DNA from: a virus
DNA length: 64,000 nucleotides
IMG/VR virus record: IMGVR_UViG_3300021088_000005
Location: 36,811 to 100,810 of that record
Reading direction: 5' to 3' (one strand)
Shown piece after piece: positions 18,778-27,316 of this stretch (its first letter is position 1; every line of letters begins with the position of its first letter). The notes beneath the pieces are model-generated. The model searched no databases and was not told where the DNA came from. It saw only the letters and a program-made list of their open reading frames with translations. A program made the translations under genes and the position numbers.

Positions 18778-19428
18778 CTACTCCTGGTCCGCCCAGGTTG
18801 CATTGCTTGTTAGCTCTCGTCTATTACGGAGCCAGTACAAGCTTTTGCGGAATCGCCTGCTGACAGGTCCGTCAGTAGGGTGACCGAATATCTCATGGGC
18901 TCTTGCCTCTGAGACGATTCCTTTTTCGATCAACTGGACTTCGACTGTGCGCCATCCGCGAAATGCCTCTCCATTTGGCATGCCACGTTTGTCCAGTCGC
19001 AAGACAGACCATTCGTACATAGCGGGCACTTGGAGGTAGCACACTGGTACGACGTGATCTGTTCCTGGTTTGAAAGCCCATAATGCCACGGTAGCGGGCG
19101 GGAACCCGTTATCGATGGTGTAGCACTTAACGCCTTCGTTACGAAGTTTCTCTATGAAGTCCCGAGTACGGATGGGATTGACCTTCCTTGCTAATTCATT
19201 GATTAGCAATTCCTGATCTTCCATCTTGTACCGATACGCCATTTTATCTGACACTTCTTTGTCAGCGAGAATCGCTTCTTGGGCGAATGCTTTATAGTCT
19301 TTCGGCCACTTGAACCAATTTGGGGTTCCACCAGCGAGAAGTTTCTTGATTGTCTCTCGCGTAGTCTTCAAATCCCGATTAACCTCCCACGGTTTATCGA
19401 GGTTTTGCAGCGGCGGCTTATTAGCCAT
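18778..19428 (-). CDS. Unknown conserved-looking protein downstream of capsid, 216 aa
   Basis: Mixed alpha/beta composition with many charged residues and Trp/Pro motifs (GGTPNWFKWPKDYKAF, GHPTDGPVSRRFRKSLYWLR). No signal peptide, membrane segment or clear catalytic motif. It starts at ATG 19428, two bases before the end of the GIY-YIG gene, so the endonuclease gene sits between capsid and this gene. Codon use looks like its structural neighbours. Confidence 0.55.
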   Translation of the reverse strand: MANKPPLQNLDKPWEVNRDLKTTRETIKKLLAGGTPNWFKWPKDYKAFAQEAILADKEVSDKMAYRYKMEDQELLINELARKVNPIRTRDFIEKLRNEGVKCYTIDNGFPPATVALWAFKPGTDHVVPVCYLQVPAMYEWSVLRLDKRGMPNGEAFRGWRTVEVQLIEKGIVSEARAHEIFGHPTDGPVSRRFRKSLYWLRNRRELTSNATWADQE

Positions 19429-19430
19429 GT

Positions 19431-19958
19431 TCAGTCCTTTATTGCTCTTCGGCGCTGCTGCGCCAAAGACAAATTGTGTTTATGCTCTTCCGTAAAAACA
19501 CGACCTTTTGCCTTTTCAGACATCAGTCTTTTTGTTTCTTCGGAGTGCTTCATGCCGAGGCGAGCTTTATTGCCCATCTTAGCGACGGAAATCTTTTTGC
19601 AATGCTCATCAGACTTCACGTGCTCTGACATACGACGTTTGGTGTCTTCGGACAAACGGAAGCCTAACATCCCTCCGCCGCCGTCAGTTAGATTATACCC
19701 CTTTTCGGGGTTCCTCAAGTCTAAAAACTTAATTAATTCGCGTTCGTAGAAATCCATATCTTCTTTTGTTTTAACAAAAGCCAAGGTTTCTATCTCAAAA
19801 TTATCTATGCCGTACTTCTGAATGGCATTATATAAATACGATGGTCTGCGGTGAGTGAATGGCTTTTGATGCCTCTTCCACCGTTTGTCTAGGCTTTGAG
19901 ATGTTTGCCCAACATACTGCTTACCGTTAATTTTGTTTGTAACAATATAAATCTGCAT
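19431..19958 (-). CDS. GIY-YIG homing endonuclease with NUMOD3 motifs, 175 aa
   Basis: The start is set at ATG 19958 (GAGGAGAACAAA before it), giving MQIYIVTNKINGKQYVGQT: the GIY-YIG core, here IYIV...YVG, with SLDKRWKRH supplying the Arg and ERELIKFLDLRN the catalytic Glu. The C-terminal half has three NUMOD3-type DNA-binding repeats (GFRLSEDTKRRMSEH, GMKHSEETKRLMSEKAKGR, VFTEEHKHNLSLAQ). Such genes spread by cutting a specific site. It lies about 95 bases after the second capsid exon, outside the putative group I intron, with its own promoter and a hairpin. Confidence 0.9.
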   Translation of the reverse strand: MQIYIVTNKINGKQYVGQTSQSLDKRWKRHQKPFTHRRPSYLYNAIQKYGIDNFEIETLAFVKTKEDMDFYERELIKFLDLRNPEKGYNLTDGGGGMLGFRLSEDTKRRMSEHVKSDEHCKKISVAKMGNKARLGMKHSEETKRLMSEKAKGRVFTEEHKHNLSLAQQRRRAIKD

Positions 19959-19983
19959 TTTGTTCTCCTCAAAAGAACGGGTC

Positions 19984-20010
19984 GGGAGATATGTTTGAGG
20001 CATATCTCCC
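19984..20010 (-). promoter_or_regulatory. Perfect 10-bp hairpin upstream of the homing endonuclease
   Basis: GGGAGATATG and CATATCTCCC pair perfectly around a CCTCAAA loop on the minus strand. It lacks a U-run, so it is more likely an mRNA 5' structure controlling the endonuclease than a terminator. Confidence 0.6.
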
Positions 20011-20016
20011 ACCCTA

Positions 20017-20046
20017 ATCCTAACACGGATGGCCGTCCGTTGTCAA
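20017..20046 (-). promoter_or_regulatory. Sigma70-type promoter for the GIY-YIG gene
   Basis: TTGACA (20041-20046) and TAGGAT (20017-20022) are 18 bases apart on the minus strand. The spacer holds a near-perfect palindrome, ACGGACGGCCATCCGT, a possible operator. It would let the endonuclease be transcribed apart from capsid mRNA. Confidence 0.55.
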
Positions 20047-20053
20047 GAGTTAT

Positions 20054-20138
20054 TTACTGAATGGCCGGAACGCTGTCGATCCAACGCATTCTCTGCGTAT
20101 TGGCCCCGCGTGCCGGAGGAAGTGATACTGTTTGGTGG
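20054..20138 (-). CDS. Putative second exon of the major capsid gene
   Basis: After the group I-like RNA core, an open frame of 27 residues follows: HQTVSLPPARGANTQRMRWI, then DSVPAIQ, stop TAA 20054-20056. Joined to exon 1 after base 20341 it keeps the frame (AT+C) and supplies the Arg-rich tail that N4-gp56-like capsid proteins often have after the IGGWxSYK segment. Exon borders were chosen from frame and the expected U-/G- ends. They are a proposal. Confidence 0.55.
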
Positions 20139-20340
20139 CAGTTTTGTTACCTCAATCTCTTGAGGGGTTAGTCATTTCTGCTAACCTCACACGGTTGTTA
20201 TTCCCGTGTAGCTCAGACTATTGCATCACCCTGTCGGGTGTTCTCTCGCTTAGTCGTTCAGGCTACCTTTCGGCTTGCCCCTCGTTGGCATTTCAGCGTT
20301 CGAGTCAATCAGAGAGAATTTTCTAACGATAGATTACGCT
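20139..20340 (-). ncRNA. Putative compact group I intron in the capsid gene
   Basis: On the minus strand the region shows a group I-type core. CTGAACGACTAAGCGAGAG (P7 5' strand GACTA) is followed by a P8 hairpin CACCC-GACA-GGGTG and then ATGCAATAGTCTGAGC (P7 3' strand TAGTC). Upstream is GGGGCAAGCCGAAAGGTAGC (P4-P6 side). A P1-like hairpin GCGATAG/CTATCGT spans the proposed 5' splice site. P9-like hairpins (CACGGG..., GGTTAGCAG...CTAACC, CCTCAAGAGATTGAGG) follow. Length of about 200 bases is near the minimum for this class. The U-1 pairs A rather than the usual G, so the exact 5' border is uncertain. Confidence 0.7.
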
Positions 20341-21335
20341 ATCGCGAGTCCATTGTTAACGGATGTATCAAGTCCATTAACGTCAAACTTATATGAGCAC
20401 CAGCCCCCGATTGTTGCTGTCGGGTCGAAGCTGGACGGTGGTGCATTGTCCACAACCTTACAGTCAATCGTGCGCCAGTCGCCTTCACCTAGGTCCACGT
20501 CGCCCGGAACTTCCAACCATACGCCGATCAAAGCGTAGTTACCGAACACATAGGTTCGATAGCCGATCTTACTAGTTGACTGGTAGTTCGCGGTTGTGGT
20601 AACGAACGGAGTCTGACGTAGCACTATGTTCGTACCCGGAAGCTCGATGTCCATCTTCTGGTCTGCACCAGCGATCTTGTCGAACTTCTCGATGTTGCCA
20701 AGCTTCCACAAGTCAACGATTGAGTTGTTCACTGTCGTTGCGTTGAAGATGTCGCCTAGCACGTTCGGGGAAACTGCGCCCATGAACTTCCCGGCCTTGC
20801 AAGGAAGCACGTTCTTTGAAACTAGCTGCTGCTTCAACTCACGGATTGTGCCCAAATCGAGCGTGTACGGAGATGATAGCAAGCTGCTTTGGTTAACCTG
20901 GGTGTCTACAGAAGATGCGCCTGCTGCGTCAGCTACTGCGCTGTACAACTCAGAGATGCTCTGTCCTGCCTGGTAGCCTAGCTCGACTGCGCTGTTTCCA
21001 ACTACGTCGTCTAGTGCGCTGGCAATAACAAAGGAACTGAAGTTGCTGTAATTGTTCCACTCACCCACCTGAGCAGGAGAACTGATCTGCCCGATGAATT
21101 CAGGTGAACCTACAACACCGTCTCCAACCTGGGTTGTGTCCCCGGTTAGGGTGTTGTACTGGAAGAACTGACGGTTGATACCAGCGTTCAACGGCTGGAC
21201 ACGTCGTTCTGCCGCCGCCAAGAATGCATCTGTTTCTCCCTTTAGGTTCGGGATAAGTTCCTTATCGAACAAGATGCTCTGTGCGGTCAATATATTTCCT
21301 ACGTTTGCTGCTGATGGGGTTGGTGATCCAGCCAT
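20341..21335 (-). CDS. Major capsid protein, exon 1 (332 aa part)
   Basis: Starts MAGSPTPSAANVGNILTAQS at ATG 21335, directly after the scaffold gene. Features fit an HK97-fold coat protein of the N4-gp56 type: RVQPLNAGINRQFFQYNTL, a helix GYQAGQSISELYSAVADAAG, GKFMGAVSPNVLGDIF, YVFGNYALIGVWLEVPG and the closing FDPTATIGGWCSYKF. Without splicing the frame ends four codons later at TAA 20334. With the proposed intron removed it continues into 20138-20054. Capsid identity is supported by position after portal and scaffold. Confidence 0.8.
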
Positions 21336-21378
21336 GGCTGAACCTCGTGTGCGTTAACTCCGCTTGCGCGGGATGCGG

Positions 21379-22533
21379 TTATTTCTTAGCCTGCGAACGG
21401 GATGCGGCGAAAGCTTCTATTTGTGCTCTGATTGCGGGATTACGCATCTTCAGACGCATCGTCGCTCCGTCCCATGACTTAATTTCTTCCGCTGTGAGTC
21501 CTTTCGGGGCTGCTGCACTTGGACGAACGCCTGAGTTCTGTCCAGGTTCAATACCACCGTTGACTCCCGGCCTATGCGCGGCGACTACCGGATTTGCCGG
21601 AGACGCTGCTGGTGCCGGAGCAACTACCTGCGGCTGCACGCTCACAGGTGTTACTGGCTGTTGTACTACTGGTGCTACTACCGGAACCGGATTAGCCGGG
21701 GGTGTAGGCACGACTGGCTTCTCAACAGGAGCCAGTTCAGATTCCAATGCATGAAAAGCTAGCTCAAGGTTATCGGATGTCCAGGCGAGTTCGTTCTCCA
21801 CGAAATACGCCTCGATCATCTTGATATTGGCTTGGCAATTGTTGTAATCGTGCTTGTGATCCGCCAAGAACTTCTGACTTACCATTTGCTGGCGGTGCAA
21901 TTCCTGGGCTTCGGCAACTTTCTTGTCTGCCTCTGCCTGAATCTTTCGGGTGTCAGCTTCGTTAACCTTTCGAACAGCTTCTAGCTGCTTCTGAGGGTCG
22001 TCCGACTTCAAGTCCTTCATGTACGCCAATAGCTCTTCGTCTGTCGCCTTTGGAGCGGCTGGTGCTACTGGTTCTTTGAAGGTAAGCTTCTGCTTCTTCA
22101 AGCGGTGAAATGCTCGGGTCGCCTGAACGTGCGCTTCTATGATCTTGCCGCGCATCTCTTCTTCGGTTGCTGCTTCGAGGTGAGTCGGACGCCCAATCGG
22201 GTTTCCGTCTTCGTCCTTCACCTGATAGTCAACCACAATTTTCTTCGGTGCTACCGAGATTACGGGCTCTACCGGAACAACTTCTGCTACAGGGACTACC
22301 GGGGTCTCGACCACGGGCTCTGCAACGGTCTCGACTACAGGCTCCGCTACCGGAGTCCTGGACTCGATCTCTGCCTGTGCTGCCTCGACTTCTGCAATAG
22401 GCTTGGCTGCAATGACCTTATAGATGGCTTCGCGCATCTCTGGACGGCGCATCTGGTCTTTCATTGTCTGTCCGTCCCACGATTTAATGTGATCGAACGT
22501 GAGAGTTTCAGGCGTTACGCTTGGTGTTGTCAT
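21379..22533 (-). CDS. Scaffold-like protein with terminal duplicated motif, 384 aa
   Basis: Acidic, Glu/Ala/Val/Pro-rich, with coiled-coil segments (about residues 165-235) and a Pro/Val linker, as in phage scaffolding proteins placed between portal and capsid. Near-identical motifs sit at each end: N-terminal IKSWDGQTMKDQMRRPEMRE and C-terminal IKSWDGATMRLKMRNPAIRA. Such a repeated element could be the capsid- or portal-binding hook. It overlaps the upstream 118-aa gene by 26 bases. Confidence 0.7.
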   Translation of the reverse strand: MTTPSVTPETLTFDHIKSWDGQTMKDQMRRPEMREAIYKVIAAKPIAEVEAAQAEIESRTPVAEPVVETVAEPVVETPVVPVAEVVPVEPVISVAPKKIVVDYQVKDEDGNPIGRPTHLEAATEEEMRGKIIEAHVQATRAFHRLKKQKLTFKEPVAPAAPKATDEELLAYMKDLKSDDPQKQLEAVRKVNEADTRKIQAEADKKVAEAQELHRQQMVSQKFLADHKHDYNNCQANIKMIEAYFVENELAWTSDNLELAFHALESELAPVEKPVVPTPPANPVPVVAPVVQQPVTPVSVQPQVVAPAPAASPANPVVAAHRPGVNGGIEPGQNSGVRPSAAAPKGLTAEEIKSWDGATMRLKMRNPAIRAQIEAFAASRSQAKK

Positions 22534-22864
22534 TATTTAATCCTTTTACTATTCGATTAGGTTCCGGCTTAAGCTCCTTCTCTTCCTGCTGGACAGTGAG
22601 TAATCGTTCTTGTAACTCAATAGTCTGTAGGATTAGAAGGGAGAATTCATTACGTTCGCGAGCCCGTGACTGGAGGGCTTTAAGCTTTCGCTCATAGCCC
22701 TCGTCAGTTGGATTCAAGCTTATAACTTCTTCGGTGGCTCTCTTGCAAGCCGCCATGAACAGCTTTTCTAGAACAGGATATCCAGGTTGATGTTTCAGAG
22801 CCGATAGAGACACTCTCTCGGTCTGGGTTAGATCACCCGGTTCCATTAGTAGCGGTACTGGCAT
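22508..22864 (-). CDS. Small helical protein between portal and scaffold, 118 aa
   Basis: Predominantly helical and charged (KHQPGYPVLEKLFMAACKRA, ERKLKALQSRARERNEFSLL), with no membrane segment or metal motif. It begins 11 bases after the portal stop and overlaps the scaffold start. Podoviruses often carry such a small head-assembly gene here. No family is recognised. Confidence 0.6.
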   Translation of the reverse strand: MPVPLLMEPGDLTQTERVSLSALKHQPGYPVLEKLFMAACKRATEEVISLNPTDEGYERKLKALQSRARERNEFSLLILQTIELQERLLTVQQEEKELKPEPNRIVKGLNNDNTKRNA

Positions 22865-22875
22865 TTATATTCCTT

Positions 22876-24996
22876 TTATAGCGAGGTCTCTGAGCCGAAT
22901 GACTCAGGATTATTGCTCGGCTGTCCCTGTTCTTCCATATTCAAACTATGCTCTGTAGCTGCACGTAGGGCTTCCGCGCCAGCCTTGCCCAAGGTCTTCT
23001 GATCTTCCAAAACCTGGTCTTGCTGGAACTTCTGCTGTTGCATAGCCTGCTGACCCTTGATCTGCTGCGCTTGCATTGCGGCAGGAGAGTTAGCTTCGTA
23101 TCTTTGTACTTGTTCCGGCGTCATCGGCTTCAAGAAGTCCTGACTGAACTTCCATCCTGCCGCGTCAGTAAATGCCTTGAAGATCGCCACTGCGTCAAAC
23201 ATCCAGTGCGCGTCATTGACACTCTTCTGGAACGTCGGGTTGTTCAACAACTGTATGATTACTGGTAGCGCCTGGGCCATTTCCTTCTTTGCGCCCAACT
23301 TTGCGCCTGCTAGGACTTCATACTCGAACTTCGCAGTGCGAAACTCGATATGATCCCCTAGATACTTAGTTCCCATCTCTTCGCCAAGAACTCGGCGGAG
23401 AACTGATGTTGGGAGCAACAGGTTGTTTAGCTCGTCCATCTGGTAGAGCCACGGTTCGAAAACCTGCTCTACTAAACGGCTGGTGGGTCCGTCCAATCGA
23501 GACGCATTAGCCTGTCCGACTAATGACGCTCCGGTTGCGGAACGCATTCCGGTTGTCTTAACACCCGGACTGCCTGCGCCCATCATAACTTGTTCGTTAG
23601 CGCCTGATGTCTGCTGCGCGGTAGACGCTGCCTGCTGCAAAAACTGCCACGCTTCGCCGGGAACCGGAGGCATCGTCAAGAACTTGAATGCCTTGTCCAC
23701 GTCGTCGTCCACGTCGATAATGCCGCCCTGCTTCCAGCGGGTCATCTGCGTAGGAACATTGAATCCCTTCTTACGAATAGCAGTTGGCTGCAACCCGTAT
23801 GCAAGTAGATCGAGAGCCAGGTTAGTGATACCCTGCTCTACAACTTGCTCAGGACCGATTAACTGACCGAGACCCTGGCCATAGAAGCTGTCAGGAAGAT
23901 CGCGCCAGTTTGCGCTAAAGAATGGAAGCTTACCGTATGGGTTAGCTTCATTCCTGATTAGAATGTTTATGCCGTTGAATGTCAGAACAACGATAACCCT
24001 ATCCTTATCCCATCGCTCAAGGATTTCCATCGGGTTGTCTAGAGGGTTGGCACTGGTCTTCCTGCTTCTCGGAAGAGCCTGCTGCAAATACCCCCACATG
24101 CCTTCCGGGATGGTCATGCTGATATTGTCTGCGCCGACTGTCGGGGCTGACAAAAAGAATGACTTCAAGTCTGCTTCGCTCGGGATGCTGTACCCCGGAA
24201 CACCACGGAGAATGTTTAGATCGTCGTAGGTCGCGTAGTCTCGGTAGATAACCCACTTAGCTTCGCGAATATCACCAACTCGACAACCCATGTCAACCAA
24301 AACCGTACGGATATCGCAGTACCTGATCCACGGTCGAGAAATCTTAACTGCTTCAACGAATACTTCGTACTCGTCGGAATCGGGCGTATCAATAGCGGGT
24401 GTTGGAGCTATCGAGTCGAGATTAAGCTGTTGAGCCTTGCGGCGAACACTCTTAACCTTATCGTCGCGCTCTAGGTAACCCCACTTGAATATGGTCGTTC
24501 CTAGTAGAGCCATCTGGTCTACGCCGCGCTGCATCTGGGTTCTGAACTTCATGTCCCATAGCTGTGCGGAGAACAGAGCAGTCTTGGCTCGGGTCACGTC
24601 TGGCTTCGTTCCCGGACGCGGGCGAAGCAAGAATGGTGGGTCTTCGTAAAACAAACCCTCTATGACCTTAGGGCTGATTGCGCTCAAATGATTTGATAGA
24701 GTAAACTTCGGAACATTAGCCTGAGCCACGTTTCCGCCGTCAAAAGCTGACGAGTCACGCGGGCTCTGCAAAAGAATCAAACTTTCAGTCCAGTTAGACG
24801 CCCACTGGTTAATGTTGGCGTAGGTGTCAGCAGCCGCAGCATCGTCTATAACAAGCTTTAACGCTGCTTCGTTATCGAACATGTACGCCCCGGTTTCGGC
24901 GTCCTGGGTCATGTTCTCTGATGTTATGGTGCCCACAGGCTCAACCGCTATCCTCTCGATAGTATCGGCTGCATGCTGGTTTAAGGCTTCCGTCAT
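22876..24996 (-). CDS. Portal protein, 706 aa
   Basis: Recognised by large size, place right after terminase, and portal-like segments: NHLSAISPKVIEGLFYEDPP, LWDMKFRTQMQRGVDQMALL, a Pro/Arg-rich crown region, FFSANWRDLPDSFYGQGLGQ followed by IGPEQVVEQGITNLALDLLA, and a Gln-rich C-terminal barrel (MQAQQIKGQQAMQQQKFQQD). It would form the dodecameric vertex for DNA entry and tail attachment. Starts 12 bases after the terminase stop. Confidence 0.8.
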   Translation of the reverse strand: MTEALNQHAADTIERIAVEPVGTITSENMTQDAETGAYMFDNEAALKLVIDDAAAADTYANINQWASNWTESLILLQSPRDSSAFDGGNVAQANVPKFTLSNHLSAISPKVIEGLFYEDPPFLLRPRPGTKPDVTRAKTALFSAQLWDMKFRTQMQRGVDQMALLGTTIFKWGYLERDDKVKSVRRKAQQLNLDSIAPTPAIDTPDSDEYEVFVEAVKISRPWIRYCDIRTVLVDMGCRVGDIREAKWVIYRDYATYDDLNILRGVPGYSIPSEADLKSFFLSAPTVGADNISMTIPEGMWGYLQQALPRSRKTSANPLDNPMEILERWDKDRVIVVLTFNGINILIRNEANPYGKLPFFSANWRDLPDSFYGQGLGQLIGPEQVVEQGITNLALDLLAYGLQPTAIRKKGFNVPTQMTRWKQGGIIDVDDDVDKAFKFLTMPPVPGEAWQFLQQAASTAQQTSGANEQVMMGAGSPGVKTTGMRSATGASLVGQANASRLDGPTSRLVEQVFEPWLYQMDELNNLLLPTSVLRRVLGEEMGTKYLGDHIEFRTAKFEYEVLAGAKLGAKKEMAQALPVIIQLLNNPTFQKSVNDAHWMFDAVAIFKAFTDAAGWKFSQDFLKPMTPEQVQRYEANSPAAMQAQQIKGQQAMQQQKFQQDQVLEDQKTLGKAGAEALRAATEHSLNMEEQGQPSNNPESFGSETSL

Positions 24997-25008
24997 CTTG
25001 ATTCCCTA

Positions 25009-27285
25009 TTACCGTCCCCAATATTTCTTCTTGATATTATCGATTGGAGTTTCCGGCTTCTGTTGTTGCTCTATTTGTTCGGTTCTTCTTTGAAACACAT
25101 CGTAGTCTCTTCCGAACATCATGTCATGCTGTGCCTGAAGTAATTTAGCGCCTATTTCCCTATCTTCTTGTGCTAAATCTTGTTGCTGTTGTTCAGGTGA
25201 CTTCGGAGTACTGCTAGGAAGATATCGACTAATAAACGACATCGCATCCGGAATGTCATCTTTCCTCGTTCGAGTGCTCTTAGCTCCGGTGTACTGGCTC
25301 AACTGCGTAAAGGTCTCGTCATTCCACGGACCCATAGAGAAGAACAGCCTATCGGCTTTAAGAAGCACTTCGAGCCCTTTGATGCGGTTACGTTTTGCGT
25401 CGTACCCCTGCTCAACTGGTGCCCAATAGATGTGATAGCACGGCAAACCTGTCTGCTTGAACGCCATCGGGATAGCTAGCGAGATGAAGGACTCTAGACC
25501 GCCTGTATTCTCGATCTGAATCTTTCTCGGCAACCATTTCTGGTTCATTTTAGCCAAATGGGTTGCTATCTCGGTCTGCGTCCACTTTCCGTAGTCTACG
25601 TCCAACACTACGGTAGCCACGTCGCCGTCTTGAATCCCGGTGTCGGGATTCCTCTTTCTGAAAATCTTCATGGCAATGAAGGTTGACCAATCGGAGTTCT
25701 TCTTGGCTTCCTTCGCCATGTCGCCCATAATGTAGACATCGCCCTTGAGCGCCGCTGCCTCTGTTGGCAGCATCTGGCGACTCTTCAATAACTCTAGAGG
25801 GATGTTTACACCGTCGTCGCCCCAAACTGGCTCATTCAGATACTGACAACGGAACGTGTACTCGTTTCTTAGCTTGCCCTGAAGGAACTTCCAGCTTGCG
25901 TGCTCTGGAAAAGTCAGAGTGACCATGTGTTCTTCAAGTTCTTTAACCTTTCGGTTGCCTGGGTTAGCAAATTCAGGCTTAACATACCACGCTGCTCTCT
26001 TGAACAGCTTAATGCTAAGTTCTTCTGGTTTGTCTTTGGCTGATGTTTCGAGATACCCGTAATAATCATCAGGGAAGTAGCGGGTGCCGATGAAATCGAT
26101 CCAGCCCCAGGTATCGCACACAGACATAGTAGTATCTATGTGATTCTTAAGCTTCTCTCTGGTGATAGGAGTTTGACAGTTGGTATTAGATACCACGTCG
26201 TCAAACTTCAACACATCACAGTGCAATCCGGACAACGTGGAATCGATAGAGTCCGCCCAAAGAGTTGCGTAAGGACGTTCGATTCTGCGGGCGGGACACT
26301 CTAGCGGTTCATTAGACGTTCCCTTGACTCCACGCAATACGTATTCTGGGAATAATAGATGAAGTGGACTCGGCGTTGCGCCCGCCGCAAGAAAGAATTT
26401 CTTCTTGATCTCGTTCACGAATATCTCTGCAAGGTTGTTATCCGCGCAAAGAATAATCATGGTAATGTCAGGGCATGCAAGCATGTGCTGAATAGCATCA
26501 GCACGTCCAATGGTTGACTTAAAGAAATCGCGGGCGTCCTGAGTCAAAGAAATCCGGTCGTAATTGCACGGGTCTTCGACATCGGTTTGCGATTTCGGAA
26601 TATAGTTCTTGGTTTCCGGATTCCATCTCTGCGGAACGCGGTTTTGTCGCTGAATTGCGGAAGTTAGCTCGTGGATGAGATATCCAGGTCGATAAACTCC
26701 GTCATAGTTCTTTGAGACGAACTGATCGCAGACAGTCTGATGGACCCGTTCGATCACTAGGCTGTTACCTAGGACTTCTTGGTTCAGCCACAGCAAGTCT
26801 TTACGAGCCTGATCGCGTGCGTAAAGCCAATCCGGAAAGTCCAGATAGCCGTCGTCATGGAAGTGGGCACCGTACGTAAATCCGTTCGGTACTGGGATTC
26901 CATTCTTATCGAACACAGAAGTGAAGCAAACACGTCGTGCTTTGATTGGCTCTATCGCCAGGTCTTCACGACCTTTCTTGGCTTTCTTTGGTTTTTCCTT
27001 TCCGCGTAGCTGATCTTCTTCGGAAAGATACTGGACGCCGATATACAAGTACCACAACTCCTCCATCGGAGTCTTGCTGCTATTGTTTCCGTCTGCCGGA
27101 CTCACGTGACCTTCGCCACGAAAATACTTGCCTTCAAGACAACACTCTAGGATTTCCTTGTCCACCTTAGACAAGTCGAGACCTTCGATCTCGCCCTTGA
27201 CTAGTTTAGACCAAAATGGGGCTTGCTTCTTCGCACGGTAACTTACAAACTCCCAATCCTTCTTTTCTTGTCCTGATAGGCCCAT
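25009..27285 (-). CDS. terL: Terminase large subunit, 758 aa
   Basis: The ATPase part shows a deviant P-loop (ARDFFKSTIGRADAIQ), a strand TMIILCADNN, and a Walker B-type CDVLKFDDVVS. The nuclease part has GDVYIMGDMAKEAKKNSDWS, VVLDVDYGKWTQTEIA, and the closing RKDDIPDAMSFISRYLP, whose acidic residues match the RNase H-like active site of large terminases. A C-terminal Gln/Glu tail may contact the portal. It starts at ATG 27285 behind CCGAGGCAAAATAT. The protein packages genomic DNA into proheads. Confidence 0.88.
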   Translation of the reverse strand: MGLSGQEKKDWEFVSYRAKKQAPFWSKLVKGEIEGLDLSKVDKEILECCLEGKYFRGEGHVSPADGNNSSKTPMEELWYLYIGVQYLSEEDQLRGKEKPKKAKKGREDLAIEPIKARRVCFTSVFDKNGIPVPNGFTYGAHFHDDGYLDFPDWLYARDQARKDLLWLNQEVLGNSLVIERVHQTVCDQFVSKNYDGVYRPGYLIHELTSAIQRQNRVPQRWNPETKNYIPKSQTDVEDPCNYDRISLTQDARDFFKSTIGRADAIQHMLACPDITMIILCADNNLAEIFVNEIKKKFFLAAGATPSPLHLLFPEYVLRGVKGTSNEPLECPARRIERPYATLWADSIDSTLSGLHCDVLKFDDVVSNTNCQTPITREKLKNHIDTTMSVCDTWGWIDFIGTRYFPDDYYGYLETSAKDKPEELSIKLFKRAAWYVKPEFANPGNRKVKELEEHMVTLTFPEHASWKFLQGKLRNEYTFRCQYLNEPVWGDDGVNIPLELLKSRQMLPTEAAALKGDVYIMGDMAKEAKKNSDWSTFIAMKIFRKRNPDTGIQDGDVATVVLDVDYGKWTQTEIATHLAKMNQKWLPRKIQIENTGGLESFISLAIPMAFKQTGLPCYHIYWAPVEQGYDAKRNRIKGLEVLLKADRLFFSMGPWNDETFTQLSQYTGAKSTRTRKDDIPDAMSFISRYLPSSTPKSPEQQQQDLAQEDREIGAKLLQAQHDMMFGRDYDVFQRRTEQIEQQQKPETPIDNIKKKYWGR

Positions 27286-27316
27286 ATATTTTGCCTCGGT
27301 ATTGTCAAACTATTTC

